From Anaerolineales bacterium UBA3082 (lineage in GTDB: Bacteria > Chloroflexota > Anaerolineae > UBA7937), in contig DFBK01000045.1 of assembly GCA_002366595.1 (NCBI GenBank), positions 147 through 10,787 of the forward strand: 10,641 nt of DNA, read 5' to 3'. Each line of letters begins with the position of its first letter. Within the stretch, counting starts at the first letter, position 1. This document shows, in pieces, positions 4,342 through 10,641 of the stretch. The translations under genes and the position numbers were made by a program. A model generated the notes under the pieces. That model saw only the letters and a program-made list of their open reading frames with translations. It was not told the DNA's origin and did not search any database.

Positions 4342-5964
4342 GTGGAACGAGAGACCCCCTCCGCTCCTCCGCGAGTGCCAGCGGGAGAGGCCCGCCTTAT
4401 CGCTCAAGCGGGGATGGTGATCATGTTGGGGCAGGTGGCCAGTCGCGTCCTGGGCCTGGTTCGAGAGACGGTCATCTCTCACCTCTTCGGCGCTACCGGG
4501 TTGGTGAGCGCCTTTCGGGTGGCGGGTATCGTCCCCACTATAGTCTATGACCTCCTCATCGGAGGGATGATTAGTGCGGCCCTGGTTCCTGTCATAAGCG
4601 ACTACGCCCAACCCGAAAGACGAGAGGAACTGCGGAAACTGATGAGCCTCCTCTTCAGTCTGGCTATCGTCATCCTCGCCCTGGTGGTCTTGGCCCTGGA
4701 GTTGGGTGCTCCTCTGGTGGCCTGGCTCCTGGGGGGCGGCCTCAGCCCCTCGCTGCAGGCCGAGACCACCAGATTGGTTCGTCTGATCATGCCCGCCATC
4801 TTATTCTTTGGCCTCTCTGGAGTGGCAACGGGGCTCCTCTATGCCCGACAGCGCTTCATCTATCCTGCCTTGGGCGCCGCCATCTTCAACGGAGGGATAA
4901 TCCTGGGAGCCCTCATCCTCTCCCCTTGGCTGGACATCGCCTCCCTATCCTTGGGGGTAGTTCTGGGCTCTATCCTCCAGTTGGCCATTCAAATCCCCGG
5001 CCTCCGTGATTTGAGGTTCGACTTTTCTTTGCAGTTGGACCATCCGGGTCTCCGCCGCATAGTCAGGCTCTATGCCCCTGTGCTCTTGGGGCTGGTGGTG
5101 AGCGAGGTGGGGATAGTCATCGACAGAAACCTAGCCTCCCGCACCGGGCCCCAGAGCATCGCCTGGATGCAGAACGCCACCACTCTCATACAGTTTCCCT
5201 TGGGTTTGGTGGCCACGGCCACATCTTTTGCCATTCTCCCCTCTCTATCCCAGTTCGCCATCGCTGAGGAGATGGCTCGCTTCCGCCGCACCTTGGCCAC
5301 GGGCTTGAGGATGGTTTTGGTCCTCATCCTTCCTGCTGCAGCTGGGCTTCTGGCTCTGGCGACCCCTATCATAGCCCTTATCTTCGAGCATGGAGCCTTT
5401 CAACCTTATGATACCTTGCAGACGGCTCAGGCGCTTCGCTGGTATCTTTTTGGTTTGCCCTTCGCGGCTGTAGATCAGCCCCTCATCTTCGCCTTCTACG
5501 CGCGCAAGGATACGAAGACCCCGGTGTTGGTAGGGGTGTTCTCCGTCCTGGTTTATTTGGTTGTGGCCTTAGCCACCATCCGGTCTATGGGGATGATAGG
5601 ATTGGTCTTCGCCAACTCGGTCCAGTGGGCTAGCCACGCCTTGGTGATGCTCGTTCTAGCCCATCAACGGCTGGGTCTGCTGCGCGGCCAAGGTCTTCTT
5701 CTCGCTCTGAGCAAAGCGCTTTTGGCCTCTACGGTGATGGCCTTGATGGCTTATGGGACCGCCAAAGGGCTAAAGGCGTTTGTAGGAGGAGGCTTGCTAG
5801 AGGAGCCTCTAATCGTCATCGGGGCTGGAGGGGTGGGGTTTCTCACCTATACCCTTCTCGTCCTTCTTCTTCGCTCCGAGGAAGCGAGTCTGTTGATCGA
5901 ACTAGTGAAGGGGCTATGGCAAAGAAGACGTTTACAAATTGACGTAACATCCGGAGGGAAGTAG
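4342..5964 (+). CDS. murJ: MurJ/MviN-family lipid II flippase
   Basis: A 540-aa polytopic inner-membrane protein of the MOP superfamily, with about 14 hydrophobic segments. MurJ moves lipid II across the membrane for peptidoglycan synthesis. The N-terminal hallmark SRVLGLVRETVISHLFGA (34-51) aligns with the E. coli MurJ start, keeping the two arginines (R35, R41) equivalent to R18 and R24. By eye, E. coli D39 aligns with S56 and the R52/R53 pair with Y69/D70, so part of the charged cavity differs. The GTG start lies 2 nt after the rfaE2 stop, with AAAGG 6 nt upstream inside rfaE2, indicating coupled translation. A paralogue moving another lipid-linked glycan cannot be excluded. Confidence 0.9.
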   Translation: MERETPSAPPRVPAGEARLIAQAGMVIMLGQVASRVLGLVRETVISHLFGATGLVSAFRVAGIVPTIVYDLLIGGMISAALVPVISDYAQPERREELRKLMSLLFSLAIVILALVVLALELGAPLVAWLLGGGLSPSLQAETTRLVRLIMPAILFFGLSGVATGLLYARQRFIYPALGAAIFNGGIILGALILSPWLDIASLSLGVVLGSILQLAIQIPGLRDLRFDFSLQLDHPGLRRIVRLYAPVLLGLVVSEVGIVIDRNLASRTGPQSIAWMQNATTLIQFPLGLVATATSFAILPSLSQFAIAEEMARFRRTLATGLRMVLVLILPAAAGLLALATPIIALIFEHGAFQPYDTLQTAQALRWYLFGLPFAAVDQPLIFAFYARKDTKTPVLVGVFSVLVYLVVALATIRSMGMIGLVFANSVQWASHALVMLVLAHQRLGLLRGQGLLLALSKALLASTVMALMAYGTAKGLKAFVGGGLLEEPLIVIGAGGVGFLTYTLLVLLLRSEEASLLIELVKGLWQRRRLQIDVTSGGK

Positions 5965-5967
5965 AAT
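5939..5967 (+). promoter_or_regulatory. Sortase promoter overlapping the murJ 3' end
   Basis: TTGACG (5939-5944), a 17-bp spacer and TAGAAT (5962-5967) match the housekeeping consensus at five of six positions each. The -10 begins at the murJ stop codon (5962-5964). The predicted start near 5974 leaves a leader of about 14 nt before the sortase ATG at 5988. This would let the sortase pair be expressed independently of rfaE2-murJ. Confidence 0.6.
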
Positions 5968-5987
5968 AGATTCGACTAGATAAGGGT

Positions 5988-6947
5988 ATGGTTGACGAGC
6001 GTTCTTTAGAGGGTCTATCTGCGGAGGAGTTGGAGAGGCTGCTTTCCGCCAAGCGGAGGGCCGAGCGGCTGCGTCGTTTTCGGGCTATTGTTGAGGAGGA
6101 AGGGCGCGAGGTCTCGATTAGCGAGGGGTTGCCCGGCTTTCTCCCTACGGGCCAAGAGGGCCCTGTTAGGCGGGGTGCGGGCAGAAGTTATCAACCTCCT
6201 TCGGTGACAGAGGTCAAGGTTCCCTTCCGCACCCCCCAGGTAGCCCCTTCTGGGAGCCCTTTTCCTCAAGGATCCCTGCGGGAGGAGAAGAGAGGCCAGG
6301 TAGGGCATAAGTTACGAGATCGCTTTCTCCTCCTAGTGGAGTTAGGAGCCCTCTTAGGGCTTATAGGAGTGGTGGTGGTCTCCTTCTATAACCTACGCCT
6401 CCTCAACCGAGAGGTGCTCCAGACCAGGGGTCAAGGGGCTACCGCTACCCCCCTTGTCCTCCCGGGGAGCAGTTTCCCACCCACCAGCGAGATGCCTGCT
6501 CCATACCAGCATCTAGTCCAAGGGCTTACCCCTATCCCCATCCCTATCCCAGGCCCAGAGCAGGCCACCCGCATCGTCATCCCGGCTATCGATGTCGATG
6601 CCCCGGTGGTGGAAGGGGACGGCTGGGAGGAACTGAAGATGGGGGTGGGGCATCATATCGGTTCGGCGAACCCCGGGGAGCGGGGGAACATGGTGGTCTC
6701 CGGCCATAACGATGTCTTTGGCGAGGTCTTCAGGCATCTGGGGGGGTTGATGCCAGGGGATGAGATCATCGTCTACGCCGAGGAGACCCCTTATCGATAC
6801 CTAGTGAGGGAGAAGAGGATCGTGCAGCCCGACGAGGTGAGCGTGATGGAGCCCGTTACTAAGGCTACTATGACTCTTATTACCTGTTACCCCTATCTGA
6901 TCGATACCCATCGTTTGGTAGTTATCGCCGAGTTAGAGGGGCAATAG
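5988..6947 (+). CDS. Sortase family transpeptidase (class D/E-like)
   Basis: Sortases cut a C-terminal sorting motif on secreted proteins and join them to the cell wall or to other proteins. The protein has 319 residues. The first ~110 are cytoplasmic: a charged helical stretch (10-40), then a Pro/Gly-rich basic region. One membrane segment spans 113-135, followed by a Pro-rich external linker (150-190). The catalytic domain follows, with His240 (VSGHND), Cys300 (TLITCYP) and Arg309 (THRLVV), the complete sortase triad. The TLxTC pattern favours class D or E. The cytoplasmic extension is much longer than usual. Ribosome binding is weak (AAGGG directly before the ATG). No protein in the window shows an LPXTG-type tail, so substrates lie elsewhere. 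Confidence 0.93.
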   Translation: MVDERSLEGLSAEELERLLSAKRRAERLRRFRAIVEEEGREVSISEGLPGFLPTGQEGPVRRGAGRSYQPPSVTEVKVPFRTPQVAPSGSPFPQGSLREEKRGQVGHKLRDRFLLLVELGALLGLIGVVVVSFYNLRLLNREVLQTRGQGATATPLVLPGSSFPPTSEMPAPYQHLVQGLTPIPIPIPGPEQATRIVIPAIDVDAPVVEGDGWEELKMGVGHHIGSANPGERGNMVVSGHNDVFGEVFRHLGGLMPGDEIIVYAEETPYRYLVREKRIVQPDEVSVMEPVTKATMTLITCYPYLIDTHRLVVIAELEGQ

Positions 6948-6962
6948 AAGGAGAGGTATTCG

Positions 6963-7196
6963 ATGGCTAAGAAACGCCGTAGTCGAAGGCGAAGGAAGAA
7001 GCGCGCTCCTGTGGCGGCCGCGCGCTCTGCGCCACCCCGTGGGGAGGAGAGAGCAGAGGCGAAGGCCGAGCCAGGCGTGGAGGCGGTACCTTTGGCCGAG
7101 CAGTACCCCTATGTCTACGGTGATCTGAAGAGGATAGTGATCCTGGCAGGCACGATGTTCGCCATCCTCATCATCCTATCCTTTGTGATAAAGTGA
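6963..7196 (+). CDS. Small basic single-span membrane protein, unknown function
   Basis: A 77-aa protein in three parts: a highly basic N-terminus (KKRRSRRRRKKR, 3-14), an Ala/Pro/Glu linker (15-46), and one C-terminal membrane segment (55-76) after YPYVYGDLKR. The topology predicts a cytoplasmic basic tail that could touch nucleic acid or acidic lipid, with a tail anchor in the membrane. GGAGAGG lies about 7 nt before the ATG. It starts 15 bp after the sortase stop and precedes a strong terminator, so it is co-transcribed with the sortase. I do not recognise the family. The good ribosome site and operon position make it a credible gene despite its size. Confidence 0.8.
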   Translation: MAKKRRSRRRRKKRAPVAAARSAPPRGEERAEAKAEPGVEAVPLAEQYPYVYGDLKRIVILAGTMFAILIILSFVIK

Positions 7197-7293
7197 GATA
7201 GTGGGCATTCTGTAGGCACTTTCCTGGCCCGATTATCTTTGGTCTGAGTAGTAGGCTGCTGCTTCGTTGCTTTTCCCTAGAGTGGTTAACAAT

Positions 7294-7320
7294 GCCGAGC
7301 AACTTGCTCGGCGTTTTCTT
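7294..7320 (+). terminator. Intrinsic terminator of the rfaE2-murJ-sortase block
   Basis: A perfect 8-bp stem, GCCGAGCA (7294-7301) with TGCTCGGC (7305-7312) and a 3-nt loop, is followed by GTTTTCTT. It ends plus-strand transcription. Its T-tract overlaps the stop codon of the convergent minus-strand gene (7319-7321). On the minus strand the hairpin is followed by ATTGTT, so weak bidirectional action is possible. The 97 bases between the small membrane protein and this hairpin show no other feature. Confidence 0.85.
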
Positions 7321-8086
7321 AGACGTTGGGGATGCGCACTCCTCGCTTCCGATGTAACGCCCCTAGAACGCTGAGTAGCCCCATCTCCAGCCCCAGGTGG
7401 ATAGTGGCACAGAGCCAGAGGTTGCGGGTGAAGAGGAAGAGGATGGCTATCACCAGGGCTAGGCTCCCCGTCCAAAGTATCTCCCCTTGTCGTTCTGTGC
7501 CCAGGCTGCGGCGCAAGGTCGGATTCGTGGCCCATTCGAGAAAGACGATCCCCAAGCCGGCAAAGACCCCCCAGTAGTCTTCTAGGACCGCTAATGGCCC
7601 ACTGCGGTAGAAGGCCCAATGGGCTTCCAGGTAGATGATTTCCAGGAGGATAAGGGGCCAGCCCCAAGGCTGGGAGAGGATATGCACCTCCGCTAAGCGG
7701 GGCCTTTCCACTTTACGACGTCCCGAGGAACGGATGTAGTGGCTCCAACCCCAGACCAGAAGAAGGAAGGCCCCCAACCCAAGAGGCACACCGGCACCGA
7801 TACCTCTGATCCAGTCGAGATCGCTAAGGCCGAGAAGTCGGGGGCTCATGGCCCCCCTGATGAGGGCCAGAAAGGGGAGGCCTACATAATAAGCGAAGCG
7901 GAAGATCTGATCGAGCCAGAAGCGGTGGGGCCAAGAGTCAAGCCGGGTCACTAAGCGGCCGAGGCGGGTGTATGGCGAGCGTTGACCATAGTCAAGAAGG
8001 TTAACAGCCAGGGCGTAGAGGGCTACCGAGCCAGCGATCCAAAGGAGGAGCCGCGCTTTGTAAGCGGGGAGGCTGAGGAGGCTCAA
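7319..8086 (-). CDS. Multi-pass membrane protein, possibly CPBP-protease-like
   Basis: A 255-aa hydrophobic protein with about six or seven membrane segments (near 11-30, 62-78, 96-114, 142-156, 172-186, 206-219 and 222-242). Potentially functional polar residues lie in or near membranes: E149, E154, H156 and R161 in EIIYLEAHWAFYR, E184, and H230 in NLWLCATIHLGLEMG. The E..R and late membrane His faintly recall the CPBP (CAAX-protease-like) intramembrane family, but the standard EExxxR motif is not intact, so this is only a hint. The start is TTG at 8086 with AAGGAG 7 nt upstream; no better start exists nearby. It lies downstream of tRNA-Val on the same strand and may be reached by read-through. 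Its own promoter is not evident. Confidence 0.75.
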   Translation of the reverse strand: MSLLSLPAYKARLLLWIAGSVALYALAVNLLDYGQRSPYTRLGRLVTRLDSWPHRFWLDQIFRFAYYVGLPFLALIRGAMSPRLLGLSDLDWIRGIGAGVPLGLGAFLLLVWGWSHYIRSSGRRKVERPRLAEVHILSQPWGWPLILLEIIYLEAHWAFYRSGPLAVLEDYWGVFAGLGIVFLEWATNPTLRRSLGTERQGEILWTGSLALVIAILFLFTRNLWLCATIHLGLEMGLLSVLGALHRKRGVRIPNV

Positions 8087-8116
8087 AGGGTATCTCCTTT
8101 AATACAGGTCGCGAAA

Positions 8117-8137
8117 GTCCGCGGGAGAGCCGCGGAC
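8117..8137 (-). terminator. Hairpin downstream of tRNA-Val
   Basis: A perfect 8-bp GC stem, GTCCGCGG/CCGCGGAC (8117-8124 with 8130-8137), has a 5-nt loop. On the minus strand it lies 9 nt after the tRNA 3' end and is followed by only TTT. It probably ends most tRNA transcripts while allowing some read-through into the membrane-protein gene 30 bp further on. The ribosome site of that gene is outside the hairpin. Confidence 0.5.
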
Positions 8138-8145
8138 AACAGGCA

Positions 8146-8219
8146 TGGGCGAGACAGGACTCGAACCTGTGACCTTACGGATGTGAACCGTACGCTCTAA
8201 CCAACTGAGCTACTCGCCC
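8146..8219 (-). tRNA. tRNA-Val (anticodon CAC)
   Basis: The minus strand folds into a complete cloverleaf. It has a 7-bp acceptor stem GGGCGAG/CTCGCCC, a D-arm with GCTC/GAGC, an anticodon stem TACGG/CCGTA with loop TTCACAT, a short variable loop, and a T-arm ACAGG/CCTGT with loop TTCGAGT. The loop places CAC at positions 34-36, reading Val codon GUG. The discriminator base is A and the 3' CCA is not encoded. A strong promoter ends only a few bases upstream of the 5' end. Confidence 0.97.
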
Positions 8220-8227
8220 TCGTCTAC

Positions 8228-8256
8228 ATTATAGCATCGAGGGAGGCGAATTGCAA
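8228..8256 (-). promoter_or_regulatory. tRNA-Val promoter
   Basis: The minus strand has TTGCAA (8251-8256), a 17-bp spacer and a perfect TATAAT (8228-8233). The start is predicted near 8221, about two bases before the tRNA 5' end. The -35 hexamer is self-complementary and also fits the divergent plus-strand promoter. Confidence 0.7.
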
Positions 8257-8279
8257 GGGTTGCCTTTTGGTGATATGAT
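8251..8279 (+). promoter_or_regulatory. Divergent promoter of the stalked surface protein, sharing its -35
   Basis: The same TTGCAA (8251-8256), read on the plus strand, is followed after 17 bp by TATGAT (8274-8279), one mismatch from consensus. The predicted start near 8286 is about two bases before the ATG at 8288. No Shine-Dalgarno sequence is present, so a leaderless mRNA is likely. Confidence 0.55.
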
Positions 8280-8287
8280 TAGAGTTG

Positions 8288-8941
8288 ATGCAAGATAGGA
8301 CCTACGCCATAGCCTTCCTCTTGGTTTTAGCCATCATCTGCTTGGGGGCCTATGTGGCCGTCACCACCGTTCTCTTTAGCCCTCGGGTTTCCACCATCTC
8401 CTTGGGGACCCTGACGCCTCCCGCGCCTCTTGAAGTGACGGCTACCCCGACTTTGCCTCTTTTCCCTACCCCTACCTCCCTTCCTTCCCTTGTCACCCCC
8501 GTCGCTCCCACGCCCACACCTCTGCCCCCTGCCACTCCCACCCCTACCGCTTCGCCCACGCCTACCCCAGAGCCGACGCCAACGGGCCCCACTTCAACGC
8601 CAGCGCCGCCCACTCCCGTGGGGGGTTTCCTCTACCGACTTCGCAGCATAGAAGGGCCCAACTGTCAGCGAGGAGCCTATATCCGAGGCCGGGTGTATGA
8701 TGCCCAGGGCAATGGAGAGCCTGGGGTTAGGGTACACCTTTACAACCCTTGGGGGTACAACGAGATCCGAGAGACAAAGGGGGGCACGGAAGCGGGGAAT
8801 TATGACTTCGTATTAGGGCCAGATTCAGCGCTCTTTCATATCGAGATCGTGAACCGCGCCGGCCAAGCGATCAGCCACACATGGGATATCGACTACCAGG
8901 GTGGTTGTACCACCTTTGTGAATTGGCGGCGAGTGGAGTAA
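8288..8941 (+). CDS. Membrane-anchored protein with Pro/Thr stalk and carboxypeptidase-regulatory-like domain
   Basis: A 217-residue protein. An N-terminal hydrophobic segment (about 6-29) serves as signal-anchor. A low-complexity stalk of repeated P-T/T-P units follows (about 43-111). The compact C-terminal domain (about 115-217) contains GAYIRGRVYDAQGNGEPGVRVHLYNPWG, then GNYDFVLGPD and FHIEIVN, the beta-sandwich pattern of carboxypeptidase regulatory-like (peptidase-associated) domains. Two cysteines in this domain (near 126 and 207) could form an external disulfide. There is no cysteine lipobox and no sortase tail. ATG at 8288 is chosen over TTG at 8285, which is in frame and adds one residue. 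The likely role is a surface or matrix protein; the specific function is unknown. Confidence 0.82.
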   Translation: MQDRTYAIAFLLVLAIICLGAYVAVTTVLFSPRVSTISLGTLTPPAPLEVTATPTLPLFPTPTSLPSLVTPVAPTPTPLPPATPTPTASPTPTPEPTPTGPTSTPAPPTPVGGFLYRLRSIEGPNCQRGAYIRGRVYDAQGNGEPGVRVHLYNPWGYNEIRETKGGTEAGNYDFVLGPDSALFHIEIVNRAGQAISHTWDIDYQGGCTTFVNWRRVE

Positions 8942-8965
8942 GATGGATGCTTGTGGTGATACCGA

Positions 8966-8989
8966 TAGCCGAGGCACAAGCCTCGGCTA
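8966..8989. terminator. 10-bp palindrome between convergent genes
   Basis: TAGCCGAGGC (8966-8975) and GCCTCGGCTA (8980-8989) form a perfect 10-bp stem with a 4-nt loop. It includes the stop codon of the minus-strand glycoside hydrolase (8987-8989) and lies 24 bp after the plus-strand stop. Neither side has a real U-tract. It could serve both convergent genes as a weak terminator or 3' stabiliser, or be a short dispersed palindromic repeat. Confidence 0.5.
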
Positions 8990-10327
8990 CTTTGCCATCT
9001 GGGAGAGCATCAGGTATGCGGGTCGAGGGGCGCCATCGGGATCGGTGATAGCCCACCAGTACTGCTCATGATCTTGGGTCCAATCGGGGTCAGATATGTA
9101 GATAAGAGCCATTACACCGATCCAGGGGGTCCAGTGCTGCTTTGCGTACTGGTAAGCACGCACTAGATATTCGCCCTTCTCCTCCTCGGTCACAGCGAAC
9201 CAGGAGTATTCGGGGTGTGCTGGATCGCTGGTCCAGCCGAACTCTAGGACAGCGATCTGTTTATTGGCATCGCCAAAATCGACCATTATCTGTCGGATGT
9301 CCTCTGCGTGACGGAAACAATAGACCCTGCGCAAATAGGCAGGACTGGGATCATTGTTGTTATAAGCGGGGTCGCTCGCCACTTGAGCGGGGTCCATCTC
9401 TGGTGGGGCCTTCCACCCGGTAGCGTGTGCTCCCAGAAGATCGAAGTAGGGCTTGGCTCCGGCCTGATAGATGCGCTTGAAGTACTCAATGTCGGGCATA
9501 GCAACGTTGTCCCAACGGGTCGTGGGGCTGAGACCTGCAGTGATGACTAGAGCGTTAGGATCGGCCGCCTTGATGGCCTGGTAAGCCACTTTCAGTAAGG
9601 CCATATACCCTTCGGGATCAGGTGGCCCGCCCCATTCGCGCGAGAGGTTGGGTTCGTTCCAGATGGAATAGGCGCGGATACGGCCCTTGTAGCGAGTAGC
9701 CAGAGCGGTGAGAAAGTCGGTGAAATCCCGATAGTTGTTGACGGCGCCGCTAGCGGGATAGTTAGGCCCCACCCAGGCAGGGGGTTTGAAGACCGCAGCC
9801 AATATATGCAAACCCCGGCTATTTGCATCCTCCACGATGCGGTCGGTGCGGCTCCAATCATAGACCCCCTTTCCAGCCCCCTCTATGTCGATCCAGGCGA
9901 AGACCTGCTTCACCCACGTGAAACCAGCGCCTTTAATCAGGTCGAGGTCTCTCCAAGCCGTCTCCGGTCGCCACCAAAGGAAGGCTTGCATACCATATTC
10001 CGGGGAATTCAGGCGCGGAGGTCTGGGAGGTGGCGTGGGCGTTGGTATCGGTTCGCCGGTAGGGGGTGGGGTTGGGGTCTCTGCCAGGGGTGTGGGTGTG
10101 ATGGCCTCCCCTTCTACGGTAGGTGTGAGGAACTCTAGCGCTTCCAAGGTGGCAGTAGGTTGGTTTGGGCTGGGGGTAGGCGTGGCTCTGGCCAAACGGA
10201 TGGGAAGGTGGGGGAAGAGACAGAAGGCCAGAAGAGAGCCCACCAAGAAGGCAGCGATTATCAAGAGCGCCCCGACCCGCAAGTCGGGCCCATTGTTTCC
10301 TATCCTCTTGGGCCACTCGAACTTCAT
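8987..10327 (-). CDS. Membrane-anchored glycoside hydrolase, clan GH-A TIM barrel (GH39/GH5-like)
   Basis: A 446-aa protein. A short basic N-terminus precedes one membrane anchor (about 17-37), then a Pro/Thr-rich stalk (about 48-104), then a catalytic barrel (about 106-446). E225 in YSIWNEPN matches the clan GH-A acid/base position (Asn-Glu after strand 4). E362 in IAVLEFGWTS matches the strand-7 nucleophile, so both catalytic acids are present. The family number is not certain; GH39, GH5 and GH42-like enzymes share this layout. The open frame extends 21 codons further, but ATG at 10327 has AGGAG 5 nt upstream and places the anchor correctly. That ribosome site overlaps the stop of the upstream DUF2961-like gene, so the two are one operon. 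It likely cleaves polysaccharide outside the cell. Confidence 0.9.
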   Translation of the reverse strand: MKFEWPKRIGNNGPDLRVGALLIIAAFLVGSLLAFCLFPHLPIRLARATPTPSPNQPTATLEALEFLTPTVEGEAITPTPLAETPTPPPTGEPIPTPTPPPRPPRLNSPEYGMQAFLWWRPETAWRDLDLIKGAGFTWVKQVFAWIDIEGAGKGVYDWSRTDRIVEDANSRGLHILAAVFKPPAWVGPNYPASGAVNNYRDFTDFLTALATRYKGRIRAYSIWNEPNLSREWGGPPDPEGYMALLKVAYQAIKAADPNALVITAGLSPTTRWDNVAMPDIEYFKRIYQAGAKPYFDLLGAHATGWKAPPEMDPAQVASDPAYNNNDPSPAYLRRVYCFRHAEDIRQIMVDFGDANKQIAVLEFGWTSDPAHPEYSWFAVTEEEKGEYLVRAYQYAKQHWTPWIGVMALIYISDPDWTQDHEQYWWAITDPDGAPRPAYLMLSQMAK

Positions 10328-10335
10328 AACTTCTC

Positions 10336-10641
10336 CTACCCTGGCTCGTCCTGGTACCAGAAAGTGGTGCTGGAGTAGGTCACGGTACAATTGTTACCCT
10401 TGGAACCGTGCTCGACCTCAACATGTAAGGAATCTCTGAATTCGATACTATCGGTGAGGTAGAAGCGGTACTGGGAAGCAGCATCCTCCTGATGTTCTGT
10501 CCACATGCGCTTCCAAGTGTTTCCGGAGAGAGCAAATATCCACTGTCGATTAGGCTGCTCGGTATAGATGTAGTAGTATCCGGCGTTGAAGTCACCTTCA
10601 ATGCCGGTACCCGGAAGAGCATAGACTCCATCCACCCAGAT
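10336..10641 (-). CDS. C-terminus of a DUF2961/GH172-like protein (cut by window edge)
   Basis: The last 101 codons of a minus-strand gene whose 5' part lies beyond the window. The frame is open to the edge; the first visible residues read IWVDGVYALPGTGIEGDFNAGYYY. The GTG-x-E...F motif and the C-terminal YRFYLTDSIEFRDSLHVEVEHG ... YSSTTFWYQ pattern match DUF2961 proteins, now partly classed as GH172 (difructose-anhydride and arabinofuranose-cleaving enzymes). The usual GTGTEDYF box is altered to GTGIEGDF here. It ends 8 nt before the next gene and shares its ribosome site, which suggests joint action on a polysaccharide. Family call from recalled motifs. Confidence 0.75.
   Translation of the reverse strand: MWVDGVYALPGTGIEGDFNAGYYYIYTEQPNRQWIFALSGNTWKRMWTEHQEDAASQYRFYLTDSIEFRDSLHVEVEHGSKGNNCTVTYSSTTFWYQDEPG

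Noticed and set aside
7197..7293. Additional small gene before the terminator
   Set aside because: No frame with a ribosome site and plausible composition is present.
8490..8610. Possible CRISPR or tandem repeat
   Set aside because: The periodicity is ACNCC-type codon repetition encoding a P/T stalk, without spacers or conserved repeat units.
8350..8613. Gly/Val-repeat protein on the minus strand
   Set aside because: It is the reverse reading of the Pro/Thr stalk codons of the plus-strand surface protein.
10328..10390. 21-codon extension of the glycoside hydrolase
   Set aside because: It overlaps the upstream gene's 3' end, and AGGAG directly before ATG 10327 marks the better start.
9885..10439. 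184-codon plus-strand frame with GVGVG runs
   Set aside because: It mirrors the Pro/Thr stalk of the minus-strand glycoside hydrolase and crosses a gene junction.

Overview
The window reads as chromosomal DNA of a bacterium, most likely a member of Chloroflexota (Anaerolineae-like or a thermophilic relative). This placement is inference. It rests on membrane-anchored proteins with long Pro/Thr-rich stalks, a MurJ-family flippase beside a stand-alone RfaE2 nucleotidyltransferase, a sortase with a long cytoplasmic N-terminus, frequent TTG/GTG (and one probable CTG) starts, and moderately high GC. No phage, transposase or CRISPR array is visible.

Left end (1-376): the window opens at the 5' end of a 16S rRNA gene running leftward out of the window. 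Its control region holds two near-consensus sigma-70-type promoters, P1 and P2, each with TTGACA and a 17-bp spacer. An intrinsic terminator lies between them, a 13-bp inverted repeat sits over the P2 -10 and start site, and a boxA-like antitermination motif lies downstream of P2. P1 therefore appears to drive a short (about 130 nt) terminated RNA ahead of the P2-driven rRNA operon.

Minus-strand block (377-3745): dnaX, ybaB, recR and a HEPN-family protein, in that transcription order. The first three are the classic replication/recombination cluster. The dnaX-ybaB gap is filled with a string of palindromes that looks like a dispersed repeat. The HEPN protein carries an RNxxxH motif typical of HEPN ribonucleases and is an unusual tail on this operon, directly upstream of the rRNA promoters.

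Plus-strand block (about 3800-7320): rfaE2 (probable CTG start), murJ-family flippase, a sortase with its own promoter inside the murJ 3' end, and a small basic single-span membrane protein, closed by a strong intrinsic terminator. The theme is cell-surface construction.

Right part (7319-10641): on the minus strand, a multi-pass membrane protein of unknown function preceded by tRNA-Val(CAC). Divergent to the tRNA is a Pro/Thr-stalked surface protein. The two promoters appear to share one self-complementary -35 hexamer (TTGCAA), each with 17 bp to its own -10. A stem-loop separates it from a convergent minus-strand pair: a membrane-anchored clan GH-A type glycoside hydrolase with the same kind of stalk, and upstream of it the C-terminus of a DUF2961/GH172-like protein cut by the window edge. 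Several promoters lie so close to start codons that very short or absent 5' leaders seem common here.
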